Positions 24,638 through 34,600 of a stretch of 64,000 nucleotides of DNA are shown here, one piece after another. A program made the position numbers and the translations under genes. Below the pieces are notes generated by a model that searched no databases, was not told the DNA's origin, and worked only from the letters and a program-made list of their open reading frames with translations. Positions within the stretch are counted from its first letter, which is position 1. The number at the start of each line of letters is the position of its first letter. Location of the stretch: assembly GCA_944390115.1 (NCBI GenBank), contig CALXOW010000003.1, positions 50,773 through 114,772 of the forward strand. The letters run 5' to 3'. This DNA comes from an uncultured Anaerobiospirillum sp. (GTDB taxonomy: Bacteria; Pseudomonadota; Gammaproteobacteria; Enterobacterales; Succinivibrionaceae).

Positions 24638-26587
24638 ATGCAAGCTGCGCAAGTTTACCGTTCGAAGTCTGAAGATACGATGCCTATCTTGCAGGAGGTA
24701 GGCTCAAAGTCGGGTGCCCAGCTCACTGCCCGCAATATCTTGCGTTTAGCCCAGCTTTTTCCTGATTGCGTACAGGTCTCAGCGCAGCAAGAGTTTACGG
24801 TCGATGTGCCGCGACTGTTTGCTCACTTAGGTGTAAATGCCCATGCTGAGCCCATAGCGCTCGGGCTTAAGAGCGAGCGCTTTGAGCTGAGCTGGCCGGG
24901 GAAGGCCGCTGCCCGGCGCAGCGCCATGGTGCCCTTAGATCCGGTACGCTTGAGCTTAGATGAGGAGCGCAGCCTTGAGGTAGCGCAGACGAAAAATCTG
25001 TTCTTTGAGGGTGATAACCTCACGGTACTCAAGCTCCTCCAATCCAGTTATCAATGCGCTATCAAGTTCGTGTATTTGGATCCTCCTTATAACTCCGGTA
25101 GTGGGGAGTTGGTCTATCACGACAAATTTCGCACGCGCAAAGAACGCTTAGGGCCTGATGACAGCGGTCATGTCCATGGACCGTGGTGCTCGATGATCTA
25201 TCAGCGCCTGCTCCTGGTGCGTCAACTGATCGCCGCCAACGGCGCTATTTTCGCCTCGATTGATGAGCGTGAGTATGCCAATTTGCGTCAGATTATGGAC
25301 GAAGTAATGGGGGCGGCCAACTTCGTCAGCACCTTGGTCTGGAAAAAGAAGCAGGGTGGCTCCAATGACTCAGGTTATGTGGTCACCGACCACGAGTACA
25401 TCCTGGTCTATGCCAAGGACATAACGCAGGTCGACCTGGGCTTAGACTTGGGGGCCATGCCTGAGGTGCGCGACTACAATTACTGCGATGAGCATGGGCG
25501 CTACAACCTCATTACTTTAGATAAGTCCTCGATCCGTTTTAGTCCGGCCTTGGTGTATGACATCGTAGGCCCGGATGGTACGGTCTATCGCCCGCGTCTG
25601 ATTAAGGGCAAGCAGTCGTGCTGGCGCTGGAGCGCCGAGCATGTGGCCAAGGACTACGACCAATTGGTGTTCAAGGACGGTAAGGTCTATACCAAAAATT
25701 ACCTCAAGCAAGGAGAAAAGCCGCGTAGCCTCTTAATTGACTCGGAGCGCTTTGGCCGTACCAGCTTTGGCAAGGCTGACTTACAAGAGCTCTTTGCCTG
25801 CTGTCCCTTTAGCTATCCTAAGCCAGTACGCCTCATCTCCTATCTCATCGGCCTGATGCAAGGCACAGACTTCACGGTCCTGGACCTCTTTGCCGGTTCG
25901 GGCACCACCGCACAAGCAGTTATGGAATGCAATGCCAAGGATGGCGGTACGCGCAAATTCATTCTGGTCCAGCGTCCCGAGCCGCTTACTGCCAAGGGCA
26001 TGAGTGCTGACCTTAATTGCAGCACTTTGAGCGAGCTTGCGATCGAGCGTATTCGCCGTGCCGGGCTAAAACTAAGTTGTTGCACCAAAACTGTGCGGGG
26101 AGGGGGTACGCAATTTTGGGCGGATAAACCTGATGTTTACGCCGAAAATAGTGGGCCAAACGATCTGTTGTCTGGCCTGGAGGTTCCGCCTGAATTGCCT
26201 CAAGATAGGGCAAATTTAGACCTTGGCGTACGGGTCTTAAGCTTAGAGCGCAGTGCTCAGTCTGAGCTATCTCAGCTCTTTACGGTTCTGGCGCAGCTAG
26301 ACTTGCCCTTTGATTGGAGCTTTGAGCGCAAGGAGCAGGGCGGGTTTACGGTTTACGATTACGGTCATGGGGCTGTGTTGGTCTGTCTTGAGCCCAAGCT
26401 CAGCGATAGTCTGCTCGCGGCCTTGGCTAGCTCCACGCAAGAACCTCATTACCTCATCTTGCGCCAGGACGCCTTTGTCACTGAGCAAGAGCGCCATGAT
26501 TATCTGGAGCTGTGCGCGGTACTCTTGCCGCATACACAGGTACAGTTGGTGGCAGCAGAGTCGCATAGCTCGCGCGAAGCGACCTAA
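24638..26587 (+). CDS. mod: Mod2: complete type III DNA-adenine methyltransferase
   Basis: A 649-residue Mod subunit with all parts in the normal order: ELSWPGKAAAR and FFEGDNLTVLKLL, DPPYNSG (148-154), HEYILVYAKD, a central recognition region of about 150 residues (NYCDEHGRYNLITLDKSS..., a different recognition type from Mod4/Mod5), YPKPVRLI, FAGSGTTAQAV (418-428) and a C-terminal domain (LDLGVRVLSLE). It should methylate adenine on one strand of an asymmetric site and supply specificity to Res. At the place where Mod1 and Mod3 have poly-G, Mod2 has G4AG5 in frame. GAGG lies about ten bases before ATG 24638. Spacing to Mod3 suggests one operon. Confidence 0.88.
   Translation: MQAAQVYRSKSEDTMPILQEVGSKSGAQLTARNILRLAQLFPDCVQVSAQQEFTVDVPRLFAHLGVNAHAEPIALGLKSERFELSWPGKAAARRSAMVPLDPVRLSLDEERSLEVAQTKNLFFEGDNLTVLKLLQSSYQCAIKFVYLDPPYNSGSGELVYHDKFRTRKERLGPDDSGHVHGPWCSMIYQRLLLVRQLIAANGAIFASIDEREYANLRQIMDEVMGAANFVSTLVWKKKQGGSNDSGYVVTDHEYILVYAKDITQVDLGLDLGAMPEVRDYNYCDEHGRYNLITLDKSSIRFSPALVYDIVGPDGTVYRPRLIKGKQSCWRWSAEHVAKDYDQLVFKDGKVYTKNYLKQGEKPRSLLIDSERFGRTSFGKADLQELFACCPFSYPKPVRLISYLIGLMQGTDFTVLDLFAGSGTTAQAVMECNAKDGGTRKFILVQRPEPLTAKGMSADLNCSTLSELAIERIRRAGLKLSCCTKTVRGGGTQFWADKPDVYAENSGPNDLLSGLEVPPELPQDRANLDLGVRVLSLERSAQSELSQLFTVLAQLDLPFDWSFERKEQGGFTVYDYGHGAVLVCLEPKLSDSLLAALASSTQEPHYLILRQDAFVTEQERHDYLELCAVLLPHTQVQLVAAESHSSREAT
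26097..26106 (+). repeat. Interrupted poly-G (G4AG5) in Mod2
   Basis: The motif GCGGGGAGGGGGTAC sits at the position homologous to the G9 tract of Mod3: both follow TGCACCAAAA and GTGCG and both read ...GGGT in the open frame. The A interrupts the run and should stop slippage, leaving Mod2 permanently in frame. Confidence 0.7.
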
Positions 26588-26652
26588 AAGTGTACACTCG
26601 CTGCTTGGGAGAAAAATCACAGTTTTTTGCAAAAAGTTATTGCGAGGACAGC

Positions 26653-27906
26653 ATGCCGCCATTATCACTGCGCTCACCCAGCGGGACTGAGATTATCCGA
26701 ACACGCTTGCTCAAGCGTCTGCACGAGTGTATGGCGGCACAGCCCCAGTCCGCAGCCGATCTAGGCGGCATTAGTGCCGAGAACTTAGCTCAAGCCTTGG
26801 GGCTCAGCTCCCAAGAGCAGAAACCACAAGCCGTACTGAGCTGGCCGGGTAAGCGTGAGGCACTGCAAAAGGCGCTGGAGCCCTGCCTCAAAACGTTCCA
26901 GCCGCGTCCTGAGTTGAGCTGGGGGAGCTTCAGTGAAAACCTGTACCTTGAAGGCGATAACCTCGAGGTCTTAAAGCTCCTGGGCTTAAGCTACAACTGC
27001 GCAGTTAAGGTTATCTACATTGACCCGCCTTACAACACGGGCAAGGACTTCGTTTACAACGACAATTTCACCCAAAGTCGCGATGATTATGAGGTCAGTG
27101 CTGGTGTGCGTTCTCAGGACGCAGACAACTTAAGTCTACGGCTGCGCACCAACAAGGAGACGGATGGCCGCTATCACTCCAATTGGTGCTCGCTCATTTA
27201 TCCGCGCTTGCTGCTGGCTCGTCAGCTCTTGCGTGACGATGGCGTTATCTTCATTTCGATTGACGACTATGAGCAGCACAACCTCAAGCTCATCTGTGAT
27301 GAAATCTTTGGAGCGGCCAACTTGGTCACGCAATTGGTGTGGCAGCGCGCCTACTCGCCCAAGAATGACGCTAAGTTTGTCTCCACGAGCCATGACTACG
27401 TATTGATGTACGCCTACGATAAGGTGGCGTTTGAGTAAGCCTTAAGCGCCCAAGGCTTAAGTTGCGATTTTAGTCAGGGGCAGCTGCTCAAATATGACCA
27501 GGTGGGTCATAGCCAAGAGGGCACCCAAGAGCTCAAGGAGCTGCTGCATGAGGGCGTGTTTGATGGTCCTAAGCCGGTACGCCTGATCAAGCATTTGCTC
27601 AATCTGTCCGGTCTTAAGGCTGATGGCCGCGAGTTGGTGCTCGACTTCTTCTCGGGCTCTGCTACTACCGCGCAAGCGGTCATGGAGCTTAATGCCGCCG
27701 ATGGCGGCACGCGCCGTTTTATCATGGTGCAGCTGCCTGAAGCCTGCAATGAAAAGAAGCGTGCTACGCACGACTTTGCCACGATTTGCGATATTGGTCG
27801 GGCTCGCATTCGCGCCGTGGCCGCGAAAATTGCCACCCAGCTAAACTGGGCCTTACCTCCGCTTAATTTGCACCAAAATAGTGCGAAAAAAGGGGGGGGG
27901 TACTGA
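26653..27906 (+). pseudogene. Mod3: recognition-less methyltransferase with an in-frame TAA and an OFF poly-G tract
   Basis: A second catalytic-type Mod closely resembling Mod1: YLEGDNLEVLKLL, DPPYNTGKDF (124-133), LVWQRAYSPKNDAKF, HDYVLMYAYDK, then VGHSQEGTQELKELL, FDGPKPVRLI and FFSGSATTAQAV. As in Mod1 the central recognition block is absent. In the short joint, TAA at 27436-27438 interrupts the frame (VAFE-stop-ALSAQG), but the same frame continues with full homology to 27906. There the A6G9 tract leads to GGGY and a TGA stop. Eight or eleven G would join the C-terminal domain of the next entry. ATG 26653 has GAGG upstream. Whether the TAA is real decides if any Mod3 is made. Confidence 0.75.
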
Positions 27907-28459
27907 TGATGTCAACGCATCCTCGAAGCCGATAACTAAGCCGTTTGCTCAAGATATAATTTCTGCCCAAAATGGTGCAAATGCGCTACTTGAGACCTCT
28001 CTTGATCTTGGTTTACAGGTTTTAGCGCTGGAGCAATTGCCGCCGCTCGAAGCGCGCCAGCTGTCATTAGCTGAGCTCCAAGCCCATGCTAAGGCTCATC
28101 AAGGCGAGCTGTTAGCGCCAGCCCCCATCGACCAAAATAACTTAGAGTACCAAGCTCCGGCGTGGCTGTATTGCGTGGCTGCGCAGCTTAAGCTGCCGCT
28201 CCATCTTACTATTAGCACCAAGTTGGTTGCAGGCTTTAAAGTCTGGTGTTACGGACCTGATCTGCTTTGGCTCTGTCCTCAAGGTAATTTAGTGCTTAGT
28301 CAAGCTTGGCTTGACGCGTTAGGTCAGGAGCCAACTTGGCCTCAATACTTTGCTCTGCGCGCTCGGGTCTTGCGCAAGTACCAGGACACTGAATTCTTAT
28401 TAGGCGAGCTTTTTAAGGCCATCACATTAGTGCCGCTCACCTCTGAGGAGGGCGCATGA
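27881..28459 (+). pseudogene. C-terminal domain of Mod3, disconnected by the poly-G tract
   Basis: The frame after the G9 tract encodes the Mod C-terminal domain: ...ETSLDLGLQVLALEQLPP, HLTISTKLVAGFKVW, LLWLCPQGNLVLSQ, with similarity to the end of Mod2. It reads KKGGGTDDVN across the tract, equivalent to VRGGGTQFW in Mod2. It is one base out of phase with the upstream part of Mod3. Its TGA stop overlaps the ATGATG start of Mod4, so translation is probably coupled when the tract is in the ON state. Confidence 0.65.
27892..27900 (+). repeat. Poly-G tract G9 (preceded by A6) in Mod3
   Basis: Six A then nine G bases, ending the current frame at TAC TGA. Loss of one G or gain of two (G8 or G11) would put the C-terminal domain in frame. 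Mod1, which is in frame at its tract, has G11, consistent with a shared ON length. Confidence 0.9.
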
Positions 28460-30072
28460 TGGCTGTGCTAGCAAATGAACTCATCGCCGCTTTTCCTGAT
28501 TGTGTGACTGCTGATGGCTCCTTGGATTTGGCCAAGTTAACAGGAGCACTGGAGACGGGAATTGATGGGCAGCATAGTGCAAACGCGGTCTTAGAGGCTG
28601 AAATCGAGAGTTATGAGCTCACCTGGTCCACCAAGGCCCAAACCAAGCAGGAAGTGCGACGCGACGCAGGCTTAACCTTAGCCCCGGTCAATGGCACTGA
28701 GAGTTCTTTTGCCCAGGCCCGTAACTTGGTCATTGCAGGTGACCAAGTGTCGGCGCTTAAGGTCTTGCAGCGCCCGGTACTGGGTATGGGCGGGGTTAAG
28801 GCGGTGTACTGTCATTTGAGCCCGGACTTAGACCAATGCTATGCCACGCTCAGTTTAGTGCGGCCGTTATTGCGTGATGACGGTTGCTGCTTTGTTTTCT
28901 GCGATGATGCCGCCGCCTTAGCTTATCAGCGCAAGCTCTGCGATGAGGTCTTAGGCAGTAATAATTTCCTTGCGACCTTGGTGTGGCAGCCCGATGAGAG
29001 AGCGTCACTTAAGTACATTCTGCTCTATGCGCGCGCCAATTATGACTTCACTATTGGTCTGTTACCACGTACGGCTGAAGCTAATCAGCGCTACAAAAAT
29101 CCCGACAACGACCCGCGCGGTTTATGGCAGTCTGACAATCTTTCAGTTAAGACCTATTCTCGGAGCTGTGATTACCCTATAACTACACCTGCTGGTCGAG
29201 TAGTTAATCCACCAAAAGGATCGTGCTGGCGCTTAAGCAAGGAAAGCTTTGCGCGGGCGGTAGCTGATAACCGCATTTGGTTTGGTGCCGATGGCAATAA
29301 TGTACCAAGAATCAAGCGCTTTTTGTCTGAGGTTAAAGATGGTTTAGTACCTACCTCAATCTTATTGCCTAAGGAAATGGGCTCATTAGCAGCTACGCAA
29401 GCTGAGCAGGGGGCTGAGCTTACCCTTACCGCTGCATTGGCTCAGCACTTATTGACTCTGGCCAATCTCACTACGAAGGCTGATGCTGACCCCAATGATG
29501 TCGTGCTGCTGCTGGGTGAGTGTTCTGCTTGTGCGCAAATGGCGACAAGCCTGACCGCACTCAATCTGGAGCGTGAGGCTCAGTACCGCTTTATCTGGCT
29601 TGCCTCTGATCAAGGTTTAACTTGGCTTTATGACTTACAGCGCGCGCGGGAGCTTACTGCGCCTGCGTTGCGTCGTCTGGAGCTGGTGTCTAATGCGCGT
29701 GCGCATGTGGCCGTACCTCTTAACTCATATCGCCAAGATATGTTATGGGCTTTACTTGAGACCCCACAACATGATGCGCTCGCCCAACTCTATGCCTATT
29801 TGGTTGAGAGCGGCAAGGACTTGAGTGCTCGCATTGAGCGTTTGGAGCTCGGGAGGTATCAGCTGCTCAACTATGACCACAACCACATCTGGTTTTGTGC
29901 CGAGCCTGACATCGATGTGGAGCTTATTCGTGCTGTGGCGTCTTGCCCCCAAGAGCAGCGCCCACAGCGCTTGTTATGCTCCGAGGATAGCTTTGCTTCG
30001 GATAGCGCCAAAATCAATTGCTGTGAGCATGCGGCGCTGCTGTTAGGGCCTGACGTTTTGACCATCGTTTAG
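28456..30072 (+). CDS. Mod4: catalytically dead Mod paralogue carrying a target-recognition block
   Basis: A 538-residue Mod relative. The fold order is kept: ELTWSTKAQTK, NLVIAGDQVSALKVLQ, LLRDDGCCFVFCDD, CDEVLGSNNFLATLVW, YILLYARANYDF. But motif IV DPPY is HLSP (120-123), and motif I FAGSATT is LGECSAC (about 353-359), so neither methyl transfer nor AdoMet binding is expected. The recognition block is intact at about 213-300 (YKNPDNDPRGLW, YPITTPAGR, RIWFGADGNNVPRIKRFLSEV). A 180-residue C-terminal domain follows. Its start overlaps the end of Mod3. I infer a specificity subunit that dimerises with Mod1, Mod2 or Mod3. The alternative is a decaying copy, but the long intact frame argues against it. 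Confidence 0.8.
   Translation: MMAVLANELIAAFPDCVTADGSLDLAKLTGALETGIDGQHSANAVLEAEIESYELTWSTKAQTKQEVRRDAGLTLAPVNGTESSFAQARNLVIAGDQVSALKVLQRPVLGMGGVKAVYCHLSPDLDQCYATLSLVRPLLRDDGCCFVFCDDAAALAYQRKLCDEVLGSNNFLATLVWQPDERASLKYILLYARANYDFTIGLLPRTAEANQRYKNPDNDPRGLWQSDNLSVKTYSRSCDYPITTPAGRVVNPPKGSCWRLSKESFARAVADNRIWFGADGNNVPRIKRFLSEVKDGLVPTSILLPKEMGSLAATQAEQGAELTLTAALAQHLLTLANLTTKADADPNDVVLLLGECSACAQMATSLTALNLEREAQYRFIWLASDQGLTWLYDLQRARELTAPALRRLELVSNARAHVAVPLNSYRQDMLWALLETPQHDALAQLYAYLVESGKDLSARIERLELGRYQLLNYDHNHIWFCAEPDIDVELIRAVASCPQEQRPQRLLCSEDSFASDSAKINCCEHAALLLGPDVLTIV
28612..29050 (+). repeat. Mod4 copy of a 439-bp near-identical duplication
   Basis: This segment is almost identical to 30240-30678 in Mod5 (constant offset 1,628 bases), covering the dead catalytic part. 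Identity drops in the recognition and C-terminal regions, as in diversifying specificity genes. The identity should allow recombination between the copies. Confidence 0.85.
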
Positions 30073-30092
30073 TAGGAAAGGATAAGTTAGCA

Positions 30093-31670
30093 ATGACTGT
30101 TGCAAGTACCAATTCGAGCTTGCTGTACGAGCTGGCTTTAGCCTTCCCTGAGGGGCTCGCTGGGCAAGGTACATTTTGCTTAGATCAGAGAGCGGGGGAT
30201 GTTGCAGTAGAGCTTCCGTCACAGGTGGAGCCGGAGCACTATGAGCTCACCTGGTCCACCAAGGCGCAAACCAAGCAGGAAGTGCGACGCGATGCAGGCT
30301 TAACCTTAGCCCCAGTCAATGGCTCTGAGAGTTCTTTTGCCCAGGCCCGTAACTTGGTCATTGCAGGTGACCAAGTGTCGGCGCTTAAGGTCTTACAGCG
30401 CCCGGTACTGGGTATGGGCGGGGTTAAGGCGGTGTATTGCCATTTGAGCTCTGATTTAGACCAATGTTATGCCACGCTCAGTTTAGTGCGGCCGTTACTG
30501 CGTGATGACGGCTGCTGCTTTGTTTTCTGCGATGATGCTGCCGCTTTGGCTTATCAGCGCAAGCTCTGCGATGAGGTCTTAGGCAGTAACAATTTCCTTG
30601 CGACCTTGGTGTGGCAACCCGATGAAAGGGCGCCACTTAAGTACATCCTGCTCTATGCGCGCGCCAATTACGATTTCTCTATTGGGCGCTTACCGCGTAC
30701 TGCCAAGACCGATGAACGCTACAAGAATCCTGACAATGACCCGCGTGGTCCATGGACGTCAAGCGATATCTCGGTTAAGACTTACAGCGCATCATGCGAT
30801 TATCCTATCACCACGCCTTCGGGGCGGCAGGTTTGGCCCGCTAAAGGGCGCGCTTGGAGTTTGAGTAAGGAGAGCTTGGCGCGGGCGCTGGCCGATAATC
30901 GCATTTGGTTCGGTGCTGATGGCAATAATACGCCGCGTTTAAAGCGCTTTTTGTCTGAGGTCAAAGAGGGTCTGGTGCCTACCTCGATTCTCTTGCCGGA
31001 GGAAATGGGCTCATTAGCACGCGAGCCGGGGCTTACCTCGGCTTTAGCTCTGCGTCTGTTGATTCTGGCCAATCTCAGCGTACAAGCTGACGCTCAGTCC
31101 GATGATGCCGTGCTGCTGGTAGGCGCGGGAGCGGACTGTGCTCAAATGGCGACGGCCCTGAGTGGGCTCAATCAAGAGCGCGGGACTCAATACCGCTTTA
31201 TCTGGCTGTCCTCGCCTGAGAGCTTAACCGAGCTTGATGAGCTCCACCGGGCCCGAGACCTTTCTATGCCTACGCTGCGCCAGCTTAAGTTGGTGCCCAG
31301 CGCGCATTGGGCGCTGCCGCTTAGTGCCTATAGTCAAGAGTTGCTGGTAACCTTAGTTGAGGCACCAGCTGGTGATGCGCTCGCTCGGTTCTATGCCTAT
31401 TTGGTGGCTACGGGTAAGGACTTAAGCGCTCCTATCGAGTGCTTAGAGCTTAAGGGCTATCAGCTGCTCAACTACGCTCAGAACCAAATCTGGTTTTGTG
31501 CTGAACCTGGGATTGGGGTTGAGCTTATTTATGCGGTGGCAACGGGGCATAAGCGGCCCCAGCAGCTCATCTGCCCTGATGCCTGTTTTGCTACTGATAG
31601 CGCCAAAATTAACTGTTGTGAGCATGCCACTATGCTCTTAGGCCCGGAAGTTTTAGTCGTTGTGTCGTAG
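30093..31670 (+). CDS. Mod5: second catalytically dead Mod paralogue with a different recognition block
   Basis: A 525-residue paralogue of Mod4. The N-terminal 40 residues differ, then about 145 residues are almost the same, including HLSS (117-120) in place of DPPY. The recognition block (YKNPDNDPRGPW, SASCDYPITTPSGRQVWPAKGRAWSL, RIWFGADGNNTPRLKRFLSEV) differs from Mod4 mainly in the middle (QVWPAKGRAW against VVNPPKGSCW), suggesting another DNA target. Motif I is replaced by VGAGADC. The end resembles Mod4. A 20-base gap separates it from Mod4 and an 8-base gap from Res, so all are in one operon. Function as a specificity partner is inference. Confidence 0.8.
   Translation: MTVASTNSSLLYELALAFPEGLAGQGTFCLDQRAGDVAVELPSQVEPEHYELTWSTKAQTKQEVRRDAGLTLAPVNGSESSFAQARNLVIAGDQVSALKVLQRPVLGMGGVKAVYCHLSSDLDQCYATLSLVRPLLRDDGCCFVFCDDAAALAYQRKLCDEVLGSNNFLATLVWQPDERAPLKYILLYARANYDFSIGRLPRTAKTDERYKNPDNDPRGPWTSSDISVKTYSASCDYPITTPSGRQVWPAKGRAWSLSKESLARALADNRIWFGADGNNTPRLKRFLSEVKEGLVPTSILLPEEMGSLAREPGLTSALALRLLILANLSVQADAQSDDAVLLVGAGADCAQMATALSGLNQERGTQYRFIWLSSPESLTELDELHRARDLSMPTLRQLKLVPSAHWALPLSAYSQELLVTLVEAPAGDALARFYAYLVATGKDLSAPIECLELKGYQLLNYAQNQIWFCAEPGIGVELIYAVATGHKRPQQLICPDACFATDSAKINCCEHATMLLGPEVLVVVS
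30240..30678 (+). repeat. Mod5 copy of the 439-bp duplication
   Basis: Near-identical partner of 28612-29050. The conserved part covers the degenerate catalytic half and stops just before the recognition block. Confidence 0.85.
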
Positions 31671-31678
31671 GTGGTGCC

Positions 31679-34600
31679 ATGCAAAATCTTCAATTTAAGC
31701 AACAAGCTTTTCAGCAAGAGGCGGCACAGGCCGTGGTCGATGTCTTCTTAGGGCAGCCTAAGCTTGCAGACTCCTTTGCCCTGGAAAATATGGGCAGCTA
31801 CGTGCCGAACGCACCCATTAGCCTGAGCCCAGAGCAGCTCTTGGCGCACATCAATGCACGCCAAAGTAAGGCACACCTTGAGCTTACGCATGATCTGTCC
31901 GATGTGTACAATCTCTCCATTGAGATGGAGACGGGCGTGGGCAAGACCTACACCTACATCAAGACTATTCATGAGCTGTGCGCTCACTACGGCTGGCGCA
32001 AGTTCATTATCGTGGTGCCGTCGGTCGCGGTGCGCGAAGGCGTCATGAAGAGCTTTGAGAGCACGCGTGCGCACTTTTTGGAGCTCTATCCTGAGCAGCG
32101 CTTGCACGCTTTCGTTTACAACTCCGAGCAAACTGCCGATATTGCTGCTTTTGCCTCCTCGCTCGACATTGAGGTCATGATCATCAATGTCCAGGCTTTT
32201 AATGTAAAGCTCAAGCTCGACGAGATTGAGGCGCAAGAGCGTGCCGTTGAGCAAGGCTTGACGGTCTCGGGCAATGACTCGGGCGACTTGCGTCGTATGT
32301 TTCGTCGCCTTGATAGCCTGCAATCGCAGCGCATGATCGATGTCTTAGCTCAGACCAATCCTATTGTCATTATCGATGAGCCTCAGTCTGTCGAAGGCGC
32401 ATCGGCCAGTGTCAATGCCCGCCAGAATCTGCCGTACTTCAACCCGCTCTTTACCTTGCGTTACTCGGCGACTCACCGCAAGGGCGATGAGCACAATATG
32501 CTGTTTAAGCTCGATGCACTGGACGCTTATAACCAGCAGCTGGTAAAGAAGATTACGGTTAAGGGTATCTCGGTTGCAGGCAACAAGTCCTCGTCTGCTT
32601 TTGTTTATTTAGAGCGCATCATTCTGTCGCCCGATGCCGCGCCGGTTGCGGTGGTGCATTTTAATCAGCTCAACCAGAATAACGCCCAGAATCCAGTACG
32701 CAAGGTGGTACGCAAGTTAGGTGCGGGCGCCGATCTCTATGCTGAGTCGGGTGGGATTGAGGCTTACCGCGATCGCTTTGTGCTCTCTGAAATTCGTGGC
32801 GATATTGATGCCATCGAACTGCTCAACGGTACCAAGCTTGCCGTAGGTGAGGCGATTGGTGCACTTGAAGATGATGCTTTGCGCCGGATTCAAATTCGTG
32901 AGACCATCTTGTCGCATTTAGAGCGCGAAAAGACCTTATTTGCCCAGAATATCAAGGTCTTGTCGCTGTTTTTCATCGATGAGGTCAAGCTCTACCGCGA
33001 ATATGGTGAGGACGGTGCGGCTCACAATGGACGTTATGCTCAGATGTTCGAGGAAGAGTACGCTGCGCTCAAAGACGAAATGATTGCGCAGTGTAAGGCT
33101 GAGTTACCACCTTTGGTCATGCAGGCTGGGAGCTATAGCGACCATGACCAAGGTCTGTTGCGCTATATCAAGTACTTGGAGTCTATTGACGTTGAACGCA
33201 CCCACTCGGGCTATTTCTCGATTGACAAGAAGAGCAATCAGCTTAAAGATCCTGAGGCGCCGAAGCGCGGTCAAGTTGGTTCAAGCGATGTCAGCGCCTA
33301 TGATCTGATCATGCGCTCTAAGGAGCGTCTGCTCGATTTAGATCCCGTGCGCAGCCCGGTGCGTTTTATCTTCTCGCACAGTGCCTTACGTGAGGGCTGG
33401 GACAATCCCAACGTGTTCCAAATCTGCACCCTCAAGCAAAGCTCCAGCGATATCAGAAAGCGCCAAGAAGTCGGACGAGGCCTACGTTTGTGCGTTAATA
33501 ACTTCGGCATACGCCAAGACAGCTCGGTCTTAGGCAGCATGGTGCACGACATTAACGTGCTCACCATTGTGGCCTCCGAAAGCTATGAGAGCTTTGCCCA
33601 AGGTCTCCAGCAAGAGTTGGTTGAGGAGCTCAATGGTGCACGCAGCGCTTTTGATGATAATTTCTTCAAGGGCCAATCATTGCGTGATAGTGCGGGCAAG
33701 GTCCATAAGGTCACTGCCGCTGAGGCCAAGAAGCTCAGCGCCCACTTGGTCGAGCAAGGCTACGTTGACAAGAAGGGCCAGTTAACCGCCAGCGGTCGCA
33801 CAGTGCTGGCCGCAGGTGAGCTTCAGGTGCCTGATACTTTGCCTAAACTTCAGGCTTGTGCTGCCGCCCTCAATGCGTTGCTCAAGCCTCAAGCGCAGCT
33901 GCCACGTGAGCCCCGCCGCTCCGAGATTGTCTCCAATAGCCGTAAGCAAAAACGTTTACAGCCGAAGGCTGAGCTCATGCAAAGCCGCGAGTTCAAGGAG
34001 CTATGGCAACGTATTAGCCCTAAGACTATCTACTCGGTTGACTTTGACTCGAGCGAGTTGGTGCGCGCGGCGGTAAGCCAGATTGATCAGCATTTGCAGG
34101 TCAATCAGCTCATCTACACCGTGGAGCAAGGCTCGATGGCGGCGGGGATGAAGAAGAAAGCTTTGGAGCAGGGCGCTGCCTTCAAGGACGAGAAGAGTAA
34201 GGTCATAACCGAGGGCATGTTGACCAAGACCGTCACGCCCGGAGCAGCCAGCTCTACCCCTTATGATTTAGTGGGACGCTTGGTCGAGCTTACCAAGCTC
34301 ACGCGCCGCACCATTGTGGCTATCTTGCAGCACATCCGCACAGATAAGTTTGACTTGTTCAAGCGCAATCCTGAGGAGTTCATCGTCAAGGTGGCTAAAC
34401 TCATCAACGAAGCCAAGTCCCAGACTATCGTGGCACATATCAGCTATAACTTGATTGATGAGCGCTATGATCAGAGCATCTTCTACGACAACTCCCCGGT
34501 GCTTGCGAGCATCTTAACCGAGGCAAAAAAGCACCTGTACTCTGGTATCGCTTGTGACTCTCAGGTCGAGCAAAAGCTGGCCTCTGACTTAGATCATTCC

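Noticed and set aside
27502-27906. A separate gene starting at a Met inside VGHSQEG
   Set aside because: The Met is a GTG codon in the middle of a conserved Mod segment; the frame is continuous with Mod3 except for one TAA, and no ribosome-binding site precedes it.
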